A stretch of DNA of 64,000 bases from Gnetum montanum (Eukaryota > Streptophyta > Gnetopsida > Gnetales > Gnetaceae): NCBI GenBank assembly GCA_015680685.1, contig MNCI01004504.1, positions 849,847-913,846 on the forward strand, given 5' to 3'. The notes beneath the pieces were generated by a model. It saw only the letters and a program-made list of their open reading frames with translations. It was not told the origin of the DNA and did not search any database. Shown in pieces: positions 44,875-56,820 of this stretch. Within the stretch, counting starts at the first letter, position 1. Each line of letters starts with the position of its first letter. The translations under genes were made by a program, and so were the position numbers.

Positions 44875-47740
44875 TCAAATAGTTCCAAGAAGTGGTGGCT
44901 CCTAAGGTTCTAAGGAACCTTCATTGACTTCAGGCACATGTGATAGCTAAGGTGGCTATGGCTATCCTTCTATGGCTATAACCTTCGATGGAAGATGAAA
45001 GGCATTCAGTAACGCCTTCATCTTCTCCTCCTTGCTTTGGGAATCATTCATAATCCATGTAGCATAACCAATGTAGGTTGGAATGGGGATATCCCACAGA
45101 TAGGACATTACTAGGAACATTTCCTTTACATTAACAAACTAGGTAGCAAATTGTTTACATTTGATATTGAATGCCTTGACTACATTCTATAGCTTTTGGA
45201 AGTTATTCATCCTCTTGGTCAGGTTCTTGGCAGTTGATCATTGATCAATGAATCATGGCTTGAGAACTTTGAGTTCAGCATTTGCCACTGCAAGCTTCTA
45301 CTTGGTGTCTTTGCAATACTTAAACATAGCCTTGTACAATAAGTATGAGTTAGCCATCTACTTCTCAAGCTCTGACCACAGTTGTTTGGTAGTTAACATG
45401 GCTAGATTTGCATAACAAAGATTGGTGATCTCCATGTATTCCATCATATCCTCGATTTGCAACTCCTTCATGTGGATTTTTACTTTGTTGTAAGCGTCTA
45501 TCCCATCAATGATGGATTGCCACAATTCTTTCCCTTATTGGAGTTGCTAGAGGATTTCAATTACTTTTGCCTTTGCCAACTGGATGTGTTTCTCATTTAC
45601 TTCCTTCTAAAGACCAATCTATTCTCTATAATAATCCTTGCCTCTCTCAAATTTGAGAGCCTCCTATTTCCAAGCAACTACCTTAATTGTAGTTTTCTAG
45701 CAAAGGGCGTGGACCTCCTCCATAGAGAGATTTCTATTTTTTGTTCCAGTCTTCTCAATTCTATGTTTGATTTAGCAAGTTGCTCCTATTGTTGATGGAT
45801 GAAGTCTATTAATTATTGTTTGTGTGCATCAACATTCCCCAGGTGATGGTTCTTTATGGTCAATTGTACATTCTCCTAGTGGGTCTTATCCAAGGCCTTC
45901 TGAATTTTGTGTTGAGTGGCCTTTGCTAAGGATCAATAGAACACTACTATTTCCATTACACCCTCAACCCTTTTGAGTTTGGTGTGAAGCTAATTTCATA
46001 GCTTCATCTCTTATCAACGCTAGGTTAAGAAATGTGGGATCGACAATCTGGGCTTTTAACTTGGCAACTTCAATAGCCAAGTGTTCATTTAGTTTTGTAA
46101 TTATTTCAAGTTTCTCCTCCAAGATTATGTTCTTGTCCCTTGTCTCAAGTAGCTTTGACTAGGTTGTAGTAATGTTGTACAAAAGGTCAAAGAAATCCAA
46201 AAGTAGCTGCTCAGTTCCTACTAGTCAATCCAATAGTTCTTCATGTTGTGTTGTGTTTATTCTACCGCTTGTGATTCCTATGGATATCTACACATCTTTG
46301 AGTGTAGTGATGTCTGGTGTAGATGCCATAGGTGCATTGAGCATTTTAGCAATCCAATCAGCAACCACTTCTGCTACTCTCTCCTACCCTTGGTGCTACA
46401 TCACCAATACAGTTTCCCCCTCACCCTTCTCCAAGCACACCAAGAAGGTCACAATGTTCCCAGAGATTTCTGGGAGTGACTGTTATTCTATGAGAGATAC
46501 TGTAACTTCTCTAGTACTTGGATTCGACCTTGTAAGCAACTACATTCTTTGGGCTAAGAAAATAGATTCACCTCCACCCATCAAACTAATTATTTGGGGC
46601 ATCTCATTGAGGTGACTCATTTTTGGTCTGTAGATGAATGGATCCCCACCACTCATGCCTACTCATTACTCTTGTTCACTCAATAGCCATTTCTAGTATT
46701 CACACAACCATTGGACGATTACAACGATGTCTAGCATGGTTGTCTGAGTGGTAGGTGGAGGTGGTACTCACTACTCCTCTTCTTACATAATGGTTGCAAG
46801 CATCTTATTCTTCATCATTTTTTCCCAGTTGGTGACCAGAAGAGTCCTAACTGTATCATTGGTGTAACGAACTATCCCTCCCCTTTGACAGAGTTTTCTG
46901 ATGAGGCATGGAAAGAGAAGTGCCTTCATTCCACATTCATTTTCTTTAAATTGCTTCTCCATCTATAGATAGATTAGCTATGGAAGGTTGATCGAGGATC
47001 TCCCACTCAAAGTGGCACATGTTCAAGCAAAGAAGGTAGTGATTTTTCTTAGCCTCACCATGGGATTAAGGTGGAACACTACAATCTTGTAATGAATCTT
47101 CTCTACTGGTGTGAGCATGTCAAACTCCTTACCATCGATACCATAGCACCATTGCACCCATTCTTTCTTGATACTAGGTTCCACCTACATTTGGAATCTT
47201 AGTAAGAATTTCCCCTATTTCTAGCAACCTAAGCACTATAGTGATGGCCTATGCTAAGTAGGACATTGAGATGTCCTTGATTTTTACTATTGATCTAAGC
47301 TACCTATTATTCCAAAATAGGAATGTCTCTCCCATGTACCACTCCCTAGTGGGAGTGATGATTGGCCACATGGGAGATGTCCTCAGCTAGTCCTACACTT
47401 CTCTTGGTGCATGCTCTAGCAAAGGGCCAAAATTTAACTCTTAGAGCACTAATTTTTGGACCTTTCTCGATTTCATATGGTTTAGGCAAGCCTTTGTTAA
47501 GGTCACCTCAAGATTTTTTGGTTGTGTTGGTGCATCATCCTGATAGAATTGTTCTATTGCTGCTACTGGTTCTAGAATATGTCAAATAAATTCCACTTCT
47601 ACCTCTTTTCTAAGAGGACCTATGGCATGTGTTGTAAGTGGTTCTTCTTGAGGCTATTCTTGGCCCCTTCCTATTCTAGGCCATTTCTCCCTTGGTTGAC
47701 ATGGTCCTACTTCCTGTGTGTGCTTCCCTTTTGGTGCCAT
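44875..47740 (-). pseudogene. ORF2 of A1: large coiled-coil protein in the env-like position
   Basis: ATG at 47740 begins MAPKGKHTQEVGPCQPREKW; the frame runs about 955 codons to TGA at 44875-44877 with many TAG stops. N-terminal third: LTKACLNHMKSRKVQKLVL, EWYMGETFLFWNN. Middle: LETRDKNIILEEKLEIITKL and NEHLAIEVAKLKAQIV, a heptad-rich coiled coil. C-terminal: NLSMEEVHAL, WSELEK, AVANAELKVLKP, SKEEKMKALLNAFHL. A3 carries the C-terminal half (61481-62698) with the same coiled-coil blocks. I see no signal peptide or convincing membrane segment, unlike env-like ORFs reported for some Athila elements. Function unknown; self-association is an inference. Confidence 0.65.
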
Positions 47741-49860
47741 CTATGATCACAACACATCCATGGATTAGTAGATATAATGTGTAACTCTAAATTTTTGAAT
47801 ACCTTCTCTCGTTAGTTAATTACACTTTGGCTAAGTTTGGGCTATGAAATATTGATTATTTTATTATTATTTTGTTAATTATTTATTGTAGATGTCACTG
47901 AAGCTTGTTGGAAAGGTTTAACTTTTGTAATTTAGTGTTTAATAGTTGATTTTTCAGTTGAACCTTTGTGGGAGTTAGAAAAATTGTAAAAAAGGTTTTA
48001 TCAAAAATGGCACATTTGTGGCCCCCACAATAAAGAGCTTACCTTTGATAGCTGCAAGGTCGAACAATGAAGTGATTTGAATAAACAATTTATAAGTTAT
48101 GGGCTCTAGAAGGTTCTAGGCTTTGAAAATTTGAAAAACGTCCTTGGTTTTTGTGAGAAAATGTAAAATTCTTCAAGTGGGGTCATGCATATATATAGAA
48201 TTTTTCCCTTACATTGATGAGGCCCTATATATAGGGCCTCGTATATGGGTTTTCTCCATAAACAAGGCCCCATATATGGGGCTCGTAGGCCAAAATTTTG
48301 AAATTTAAATATCTCGAGAAATATAAGGAATTTTTCAATGAAATTAGCATCTATGGAATCCTAGAAAAGCCAAGAATATGATAAAATCATTGAAGAGGGT
48401 CTTTGAAAGCTCAATAATTGAAAATTTTGATGGAAAATATTTTTACTAAATAAAATTTGTAAAGGAGCACATGGTTTGATGTAGAAGATGGTTGTACTTA
48501 GGACTCTACTTGCAAGAATGCCTAAGGATAAGGTACTTAACAAATCCAACCAAGAGATATGCAAGTGGGTCCTCCCCATAGCAAGCACATGCCCTTAACC
48601 TTAACCTAAGGAGTCCATGGGCCTCGTAGGTGATTAATGGTTGATGGAAGTTAAGGATTAAAACTTGGAAGATTCTACCTAAGAATTCAAATACGTCAAA
48701 CCAAGACATAGAATCAAGAACATGGACTTCGATAGTGAGGTGAGTTATAGTCAGTAGAGATGGATGATGTAGAAAGTGGAATGGAATTCCAAACTTAGGT
48801 CATAATAAGTCCCTTGTTGAGTTCATGTTTAAAATTACTGAACAAGATCCATCCTCATTCCAAACCAAAACCAACCTCTTTTGGTGACTTTTCATTATCA
48901 CTCCAAGACCAATCCACCTCCTCGAGACACAAGTGTACTTCCACAAAACAATCACCATTCCATAAAGAGAAGAAAAGAGATGTAGGAACTAAGAGAGGGT
49001 CTTAGTTAGAGCGGACATTTAGGCATGGTAACATGTCTTTCTAGTTCCATAACCAATGCTTGTAGCCCATTTATTTTTCTAAGGGGTGTGATTTGAATTT
49101 CCATCATGTTTTTTTTTTTTCTCTTTCTCTTTTTTTTTTTTTCTTTTTGGATGGGAGCTACACCATGCAAAAACTTTATATGACTTCTTGTTATTGGTCA
49201 AAATAGAATAGTAAGAAGTCCATGAAAAAAAAACACTTGAGCACCCAAGTAAGTAGAAGAGTACAAAGAGTATTAACTCTCCTTGAAGTCACACCCTATA
49301 CAAACCTTTGAATCCTTTCCAATTTCAAAAACTATCAAGGTCACCAATTTATTAAGAGTTTATTTAATGAAAGGGATCTCAAATTTCCAAAACAAAGAAA
49401 ACCATAGAGTTTATAGATGGGTGGATGTCATGGACTCACTACCTATTCCATGAAAAAGAAACCATGACTAAGCCATTGGTACAAAAATTCAAAAATAAAA
49501 ACTAGACATTAGCAAACAAAACATAAAGCATAAACCACCATTAGTAACAGCTCTAGCACCACCATGTCCTATGGCAATAAAGCACTTTTATTAGCAAAAA
49601 TTTGAAAATCACACTCAAACAAAACAAACTAAAATATATAAGAAAGTGTAAAATATCCAAGAAAGATTCAAATGTACTACAAAGAATGGTGTAAAATAGG
49701 AAGAAATTTCAAAATTAAAAAGGTGTAAAATAAATAACTTGCAAAATCAAAAATGTGTAAAACAAAAAAAAAAACTGAAGAGCCATATCGATGATTAGCA
49801 TGGATGACCATCTCCCCCATGACTGAGTTGGAAGGAGAAGATTCAAAAAATTAAGAATGA
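47741..49860 (-). other. Spacer between integrase and ORF2 in A1, with palindromes and a TATA-like motif
   Basis: Non-coding, with mixed T runs (49109-49145). At 48180-48290 two long perfect palindromes lie next to a TATA-like CTATATATATGC on the minus strand (about 48188-48199), about 450 bp upstream of the ORF2 ATG. This layout repeats that of the A-family U3. It may be an internal promoter or the remains of an inserted LTR; no target duplication was found. Confidence 0.5.
48219..48282. promoter_or_regulatory. Pair of perfect palindromes upstream of A1 ORF2
   Basis: 48219-48240 is a 22-bp perfect palindrome centred on TATATA with GAGGCCC arms. 48267-48282 is GCCCCATATATGGGGC, a 16-bp perfect palindrome. 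Perfect symmetry in such an eroded element is notable. They could bind a dimeric factor or form hairpins. Confidence 0.6.
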
Positions 49861-49869
49861 TGTTCCATC

Positions 49870-51200
49870 CATTGAGGTAGTTGTTGCACTGGCTTGCTTG
49901 GGCTCATGAAAAGGTTTCACTTGTTGGATGTTGACCAACTGCTTTTTGTTTCAGCTTTCAAGTTTGTATATGGTCATGGCCCCAAAAGAAAAGGTTTTAT
50001 CAATTATATAAGGTCCCTCCCACAATATTTAGAACTTTTTTTTATGGGATATATGTGTGGGGTTCTAGTAGAGAACCTTATCTTCCAGTTGAAATTTTAT
50101 TTTTCATATTCTAAGGTTATGTCATTGTTTGTTGTATGCCTTATGCACTTCATTCAAAGATAGGGCAACTAATTGATTTTCATCTAGCACATTCAGATTG
50201 ATCAATCTTTCTCCTTGTGCTAGGCTCAAGTCAAGGTCCAAGTCACAAGTTGTTGAAAGTGTATGAAGCTTGGATTGGACTAGAAATGTGGAAGTTTTTC
50301 ATACACCAACTCATAGGGAGAGTAGCCAATAGGAAGTTTTCAAATTTAGTGGTAGGCCCATAGGGCATTATTGAGTTTTGTACTCCAATATCTCCTATAT
50401 TTGCTTATTTTCCTTATTAGGATCTTTATAATCTCCCTATGCGTAACTTCTCCTTGACTGTTGGCTTGGGGATGAGAGGTGTTATTAATTTATGTTCAAC
50501 CCCAAAATGTTGCATAAGTTTTAGAAAAGTGGCACTTATAAAATGAGTTCTATTGTTGGAAATCAGTGCATGTGGCACCCCAAAACTATTTACAATATTT
50601 TGTTACATAGATCTAGTAGCAGTGAATGATGTACAATTAGTGACGGTTGTTGCTTCTACCCATTTGATGCAGTAGTCAATTGCTACGATGATGTATGCCT
50701 TTTCATTGGACATGGGTGTGATGAAACCTATGAAGTCTATGCCCCATATGTCAAAGGGCTCCACTAGTTGAATCCACAATTAAGAAATCTCCATTCAAGT
50801 GATCATTCCACCATCTCTTTGATAGCATTCACAAGATCAAACAAATTGATGGATGTCCTCGAATATTATCAACCAATAGTATCCTGCCATTAAGATTTTT
50901 ATAACTATGCATCTCCTTAGATAGTGGCCTCTCCAAGGGCCTTCATGAGCATCCTAAAGAACACACAAATGATTCACATCAAGGGCATACCAATGAACCA
51001 GGCCATCGGTGCACATCTTGTAAAGGTGTCTATTGATTTCCACAAAGTACTTTTCCCAAGGAAGAAACTGTTGTTTCTTCTTGTGGTCCATGTCTTATGG
51101 CATCTCTTGAGTGAGAAGGTAAGTGAGGATGCTAGCATACCATTTTGGTTCAAAGGGTACTTGGTCATTTATAGCTCCTATAAAGAGGAGTTCATCTGAA
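49870..51200 (-). pseudogene. Integrase of A1
   Basis: Sense order from 51200: YALDVNHLCVL then DAHEGPWRGHYLRRCIVIKI and AGYYWLIIFEDIHQFV (zinc-binding HHCC region), EPFDIWGIDFIGFITPMSNE and YIIVAIDYCIKWVEATTV (catalytic core with first Asp; WGIDF and YCIKWVEA are Athila-like), and the C-terminal LEDKVLY, EGPYIIDKTFSFGAMTIYKL, VKPFHEPKQ ending near 49870. Multiple frameshifts and stops. Confidence 0.85.
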
Positions 51201-52140
51201 AATTGATCAGAGAGTTAACTCTCCTCCTCTTTATTATTCCATCTTAACTGAGAGAGGTGATCAATGATCATATTCTTAGCCCCTTTCTGATCTACCATTG
51301 TGATATGGAATTCCTGCAAGATCACAAGCCACTGTATGATACAGGGGCTCACCATTGGCTTGTTCATCAAGAAGTAGATAGCACTGTGATCTATGTGCAC
51401 AAATACTTTGTAGCCAAGCACATAGTACTTGAACTTTTCAAAAGCATACACCACTGTCATTAGTTCATTCTTAGTTATGATGTAATTCAACTATGCAACC
51501 ACAATTCTTTGGCTTACATAGTGAATGTAATATGGATGCTTCTTATCATCCAACTATGTAAGCACAGGTCCCAAGGCATAATTAGATGCATCTCTCATTA
51601 TATGAAATGGCCTAGACCAGTCTGGTGCCCATAGAATTGGAGTTTCTACAAGCTTTTTCTTTAGTAGTTGGAATGCATGTTCACAATCCTTGGTCTAAAC
51701 AAATGGAGCATCTTTCTTTGTAAGCTCAACCAATGGATTTGCGATCTTAGAGAATTCTCTATAAATCACCAATAGTAGTTAGTATGTCCAAGGAATGATC
51801 AGACATCTTTAACTATCTCTGGTTGGCGTGTGATTTCTTGGATGACCCTTATCTTTTTTAAGTCTACCTCAATACCTACCTGAGTAATTCTATGCCCCAG
51901 CACTATGCCTTCTTGGACCATTAAATGGCTTTTCTACCAATTGAGCCTAAGGTTTGTTTCAACACATCTTTTCAGTACCTTCTAAAGGCAATCCTTCTAC
52001 TCAAGTTCATCACAAACTCTCCAATGATGAAAATTGCTCTCAAGTTCACCCATGCCTTTGACATAAGCACATGTCAGGCTCTCAATAGGTTCCATGCATA
52101 GTGTGTTTCTATCAGAGTCAATTATCAACCATAGGATGCC
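51201..52140 (-). pseudogene. RT C-terminal part and RNase H of A1
   Basis: From 52010: VLKRCVETNLRLNW, TAG, KSHLMVQEGIVLGHRITQVG (end of RT), FSKIANPLVELTKKDAPFV (connection), FHIMRDASNYALGPVLT (first RNase H Asp), and the open 91-codon segment 51490-51215 with NELMTVVYAFEKFKYYVLGY, VFVHIDHSAIYFLMNK, GAKNMIIDHLSQLRW. The usual fingers/palm region with a YxDD box is not found between the protease and VLKRC, where unrelated text (52140-52335) stands. The RT therefore seems to carry an internal deletion or replacement. Confidence 0.8.
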
Positions 52141-52299
52141 CTCCTATTTTATGGCTATTGCGTATAGGCACCTTTGGATATCTGTTTTATGCGTACACTG
52201 ATTGCATGCTTTAATGATTGTATTCTTAATGGACCAGAATGTTTGCATGTAATTACACACATTATCATTGTACATGATGCATGGAACAGGCTTCTTCTC

Positions 52300-52760
52300 T
52301 AAGCATTCAAATTCATTTTCCTTGGAGATTTCCAAGGAGATGTCCCTTATCCCATTCAGGCATCAACAATGCTCAACCATGCACATCCCATAATGATGGG
52401 AAAGTCACCTTTTTAGTTTTTTACCTTGATCACCAGAAAATCAGTAGGATAGGACCACCCACAAACTATGATCACAATGTCCTCCACTAATTCCAAAGGG
52501 ACAATGATTGACTAGTTTGCTAATTCCAAATAGATGTTGCTCTTCTTGAGAGGTGGTAGGTTCTAGGCCTTATACATGTCATGGGAGATGAGATTAACAT
52601 TGGAACTAGAATCAAGAAGAGCCTTACATGGCTCATGTTAGCTATCTATAAGTAAATGAGAGGACTTCTGGAGTTAGATCTTTTCGTGTGAAGCTTGCTA
52701 ATGATCCAATTGAAAATAGCATAAGTTAACATCACAATGCAAATCTAAGGTGGTGTTTCA
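52300..52760 (-). pseudogene. Protease of A1
   Basis: Minus strand CKALLDSSSNVNLISHDMYK (about 52625-52566) matches the Athila-type aspartic protease active-site block ALLDSGSNVNLIS with Gly changed to Ser. It is followed by SIIVPLELVEDIVIVCGWSY, IDFLVIKVKN and FPIIMGCAWL (the terminal ILG-R-PFL-like block). Stops in between. Confidence 0.8.
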
Positions 52761-53339
52761 TTTGAAGGGTACTCGAATATGTTTGATGCAAAGGATGAGG
52801 GTGTTGGAGATATAAGATGATCAACTGCATTAGGTTGTGAGGGTTTATGAGGACTATTGGATTAGAAAAAGGGTCATTTCCTAGATCGAATATCCAAACC
52901 ACTCGTTTGGAAGGCTGGTTGTGAATCTACAACCCTCGTAGCATTTTGTTGCTATGGCTATGGGGGAATTTCACCCTGCATGGATTGAACATGAGGTAAC
53001 TAGGTTGAGGGCAAAGGAATATATGTAAATGAATGTGGAGGATGGTACAAATATGGGTGTTCCCCTTGAGTAGATGATATACGAGTTTGATGGTACTTTG
53101 AAGGGTAATAGTGATGTTGGAATGAGACATGGGTTGCAGAACTTTCTGGAGAGACAAGTTGCTAAACATACTACCCATATGGATCTAGTTTCCTATAAGG
53201 GTACTATTGTCTTGGTGGTGGCATTCCCCATGACTTTGATTGGTGCCACTATTGATCTTATTCATATGATTATGGTGGTGCCTCACTTTAATAGTAAGCC
53301 TATTGTTGTTGGTGGAACTGCCTCAGATTGTTGTGAGGA

Positions 53340-55198
53340 TAAGATAATCATCTGGGTGTCTCCCTCTGTACTAGTTGAGGATTCAATTCATACACCCCAA
53401 ACTCTTGTAAGTGTGACACCACAAGGCAACATCCCTTAGGATGTTCATACTGACAAATGTCACAACCAATGTCATCATCAGAGTCTATCTCCACAACTTC
53501 TTCTACTATAGCAGCTTTGCTCTTACCTCTTTGGCAGACATGTTTAGCTTCTTTCTGCCTCTTATGGTCATGATTACTATTTTTCTCTTTGAATTCTTTA
53601 GAAATTTTCATAGTAATTTAGAAATTTTCATTCAAACAGTCCCATAACTTATCAACCTTTTCTGAAACATCATGAACATATTTTTGGATGGGCAAGGTTT
53701 TTTTGTTCACTACTTCATCAACTGGTGACTCCTCCTCATCACAAAATTGAACCTCCCTTTTCTTGATTGAAGGGTCCCCATTATATTATTTTGCACTTTC
53801 CCTTTTTTACAAGTCACTCTCTTCTTTGCCTACCTACTCTATCAGCCTTTATATCTGATGAGCTCTTAGTTCATATAGTCTCCATTGGTCATAAACCCTA
53901 AGAGTTCTTTTGGTTTTTACTTTGAGCCCATCTATGATGTGGTAGAGTTGTTCTCTCTAAGAATAACCATGGATATGGCATCAATGTAAGAGAGAATAAT
54001 ATCTGCCCATGGCAGCATCAAAGGGTTCATGTGTTCTTTGTTTCTAGCCTTAGATTTTCCTTCTCAGATTGGACACTCTAGAGTATGTATGGTATTCATC
54101 ATTAAATAGTTCCAGCATGGTACTCCATCTACGAGTGGATTCTAGCTCCAAGGATCGATACCAGCCTTCTACTTCCTTAATGAGTGTCCTAAGGAATAGC
54201 TTGAGTTTCGACCAATAATTTTCAATTTTTTGTAAGGCGCAAGCATCATGAAAGGCTTGTAGATGGTTCTACAAATCAAATTTATATCCCCTCTCAAATC
54301 TTGGGATATTGTTCATGTCTAAGTGCTTGATTTGACTATCTTTCACATGCCTAGTTGGAATCTTGACTACCTCTGCAATGTTAAGCATACTTTGAGTCGC
54401 TAACAAAGGCTCATCATCATCATTATTTCATTGTTGCCAATGATGTCCTCTATTACCCCTTTGATTATTGTGGGCATGGCAATTAGTATTATATCCCCTC
54501 TGCTCACCTCCATCATGGTTGTTCCTTTTGCATCATCTTTCAAAACTAGAAGAGGAAGAAGAAGCATATGTAGCTGAAGAAGGTGAAGAGGGAGGAGGAC
54601 TACCTCCACCATGATATCTACCAATGCTCCTTCAATTATCATTTCCACATTCATCAATTTTCTTATCATCTTGATGCTTGTTTAATCCCTTACCTTAACT
54701 ACCATCTTTTCCTGAACCCAAATTGTTGATTATAAACTACAAATTCAAGGTCACACCCTCATCACCAATAACAAAGGGTGGAGAATATTTATGCTGAGAG
54801 CCCTCAAAGGGAGGGCCCTCATTGTTATCTTAGTTTAGTAGGAACAAGGGATTTGTGAACTATTTCCCCTTTGCATCCTCATGGTGCCTCTCCTGATGTC
54901 AATCTCACCTGCATTATGTTTTAGTGGGACAGTAGTCCTAAGTGTCATAACCATTCACAACGTATTTCTCTTGAAGATTCAAGATGCCTAACTTCTTCAA
55001 AGTTTAAAGCAACATCCTAGTCATAGATCGATCAAAGGAAAATACAATGTTGCCTTCCATATCACACCATCATAGTTGCTCATCCTGATGTAGGATGAAG
55101 GTGAAATTAGGCACATACTCATTTAGATGAGTATATATCACTTTGCACTCCTATGGGACTAGTAGTTTTGTATCATTTCACCTATGAGAAGAATTCAT
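53340..55198 (-). pseudogene. Gag of A1
   Basis: ATG at 55198 starts MNSSHR; then HLNEYVPNFTFILHQDEQL, an Asn/Gly-rich segment (54400-54700), and the Gag core: VKDSQIKHLDMNNIPRFERG, HLQAFHDACALQKIENYWSK, LKLFLRTLIKEVEGWYRSLE, MGRYYSLLHQCHIHG-like text with TAG at Gln. Near the end, DDDIGCDICQYEHPKGCC (about 53510-53465) resembles a CCHC nucleic-acid-binding knuckle with shortened spacing (C-x2-C-x3-H-x4-C). Many stops. Confidence 0.8.
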
Positions 55199-55335
55199 TT
55201 TGCAAAACAGCTAAAATATCAATGTGCTTTTGTAGTTATATTATTTGGGACTAATATTGACCTTGGGGTTCATCCAAAAATCTTAAGAATATTCACTAAA
55301 CCTAGATAGTGCACATTCAACAAATTCAACAAACA

Positions 55336-55357
55336 GAGTTCTCGAAAATGGCGCCAA
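55336..55357 (-). promoter_or_regulatory. Primer-binding site of A1 (tRNA-Asp type)
   Basis: Directly inside the right LTR the minus strand reads TTGGCGCCATTTTCGAGAAC. TGGCGCC and the following TT match the 3' end complement of plant tRNA-Asp (TGGCGCCGTTGCC...), the usual primer of Athila-type elements. A2 has a degenerate equivalent at about 32240-32253. Confidence 0.75.
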
Positions 55358-56254
55358 TGATGAGTGGTGAAGAGGGTACCCTTACACCCAACCATACAAA
55401 TCATGAAGCATTCATGTGCTATCTGGTCAAATTCCATGAACTCTCTAGTTTTCGATGCACTAGTCCTCTAGGAAGTGAACCTTGCCCTAATAGTCATTTT
55501 TTGTCTTCCCAATTATTCTTGTGATGTACAAAGGTATGATTAAGTGTAATCAAGGCATATGATTTTTATTATTTTATGTTTTATGATTTTGATGCTTAAA
55601 GAGAGAGATGAAGTAGATTGAGAACTAATCTAATTGAACAATTTAACTAATCTCTAACTAGTCCTAACACAAGCATCTAGTCCCACTTTCAGTACATGTC
55701 CAAACCCACGTATCCACTACTGGGTTACAAACCGCTACACTACTAGGTGCACCAAGCAATAATGCTATTGGGATTACTAAGAAAATGCATGTTACACTCA
55801 AAGAAATCATACTTATGTATTTAATCTATCTAGCTTATCTCGCTCAATTACTTGAAAACATTAAATAAATAACTAAAAGCATCAAATGCATGAATAAAAT
55901 ATCTAAACTATCCAAAATTCTACAAGGTTTATTAAAATTTCATCTTTATTGCTGCACACACTACCATGCTTAGGTACCATAGTGCTCGAATAAAGATCCA
56001 TACACTCAATTACTCCTACTGCAGGCACTTGGGAAAATATTCTAACTTTCAAATGTAAGAAATGTAAAAGTTTAGCTACTACTATGACTCTCCTTTCCAT
56101 AAACACAGCTAAGAGCTCATATTTATAGTTTTTCATCTTAGGCTATGTTGATAGGGCCCTATTGACGTAGCAAACACCACATCGATGCGGCCTCATCAAC
56201 AAGGCAACACCACATAAATGAGGGCCTGTCAACGTAACACTTTAATGCTCATAA
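55358..56254 (-). repeat. 5' LTR of A1
   Basis: Begins TGATGAGTGGTGAAG and ends ATGCTCATAA. Similar to 43651-44579 throughout with many substitutions; the first 150 bp already differ at about 20-25 positions. U3 palindromes are eroded here (CACATCGATGCGG near 56180). Confidence 0.85.
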
Positions 56255-56465
56255 GATGTTTTGCCAATTTTAGACCATGGAAAGCCATGAAATGTTTTGC
56301 TAGTTTTAGGCTATGGCGAGTGATATGATCTTTTTCTAGTTTAAGGTCATGGGACGCCATGTAATTTTCCAATTTTAGGCCATGGTGAGCCATGTGATTT
56401 GCCAATTTTAAGCCATGGCAAGCCAAGCGATGTGCCAATTTAAGGCCATGAAGGACCCTATATTT
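56255..56465. repeat. Minisatellite, ~35-bp units, right flank of A1
   Basis: Starts with the target copy GATGT. Six units of the type TTTGCCAATTTTAGGCCATGG + TGAGCCATGTGATG follow one another. The unit left of A1 (43608-43650) is of the same kind, so A1 inserted into the array. The minus-strand frame through it (56229-56525) is repetitive (HGLKLAKHMA-type) and is taken as repeat read-through. Confidence 0.85.
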
Positions 56466-56820
56466 TAAAAGGGAAAATTTTTTATCATTTTTTAATGTTT
56501 TAAACATTTTTATTAGTTTTTTCAAGTTTTAATATTTTTATTGTATTTTTATGGTTTATGTTCTAAAATAAAAAAGGCTTGAACAAGTGAATTGTAAACA
56601 AGAGTAAACCTTAGACTACGTGCAAAGTAAGGGTCAAAACAATGTAAAACTAAAGCATACAAAACAATGCAGACAAATAACATGTAAACTAGGCTAAAAA
56701 AGGTTAGAGACAAAACATGCTACATGATTATAAGTATAAGGGTAAACAAATCAAGGGCATACATTAATTATGTAAGTTTTTCCTAATACTTGATAGATTA
56801 AGAAATGTGTATGGTTTACT
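56466..56820. other. Element C spacer left of gag-pro
   Basis: AT-rich with degenerate GTAAACTAAGG words like those in 24400-24980 and 34100-34560. No gene seen. Confidence 0.5.

Larger units (their letters stand above)
43651..56254 (-). mobile_element. A1: full-length Athila-like retrotransposon nested in element C
   Basis: 12,604 bp with LTRs 43651-44579 (929 bp) and 55358-56254 (897 bp), TG...CA-type ends (right end mutated to CATAA) and 5-bp target copies GATGT at 43646-43650 and 56255-56259. The primer site next to the right LTR is tRNA-Asp type. Sense order: gag (from 55198), protease, RT/RNase H, integrase, spacer, ORF2 (47740-44875), polypurine tract, LTR. The LTRs differ at many positions and every gene has stops, so the insertion is old. 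The layout and the primer type fit the Athila group. Confidence 0.88.

Noticed and set aside
46172-46615. 147-codon open frame on the plus strand, the longest in the window
   Set aside because: It is the antisense of A1 ORF2; the minus-strand text is coherent coiled-coil protein matched by A3, so the plus frame is a shadow.
47779-49020. Possible solo LTR (TGTGTAACTC start) inside A1
   Set aside because: I could not find a matching right terminus or target repeats; kept only as an alternative explanation for the palindromes.
53074-53439. 121-codon open frame on the plus strand in A1
   Set aside because: Lies antisense to the gag-protease region of A1 and has no recognisable motif; gag-pol is clearly on the minus strand.
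56229-56525. 98-codon frame with a repeating HGLKLAKHMA-like unit, looking like a repeat protein
   Set aside because: The periodicity equals the ~35-bp minisatellite, and the frame starts inside A1's LTR; it is repeat read-through.
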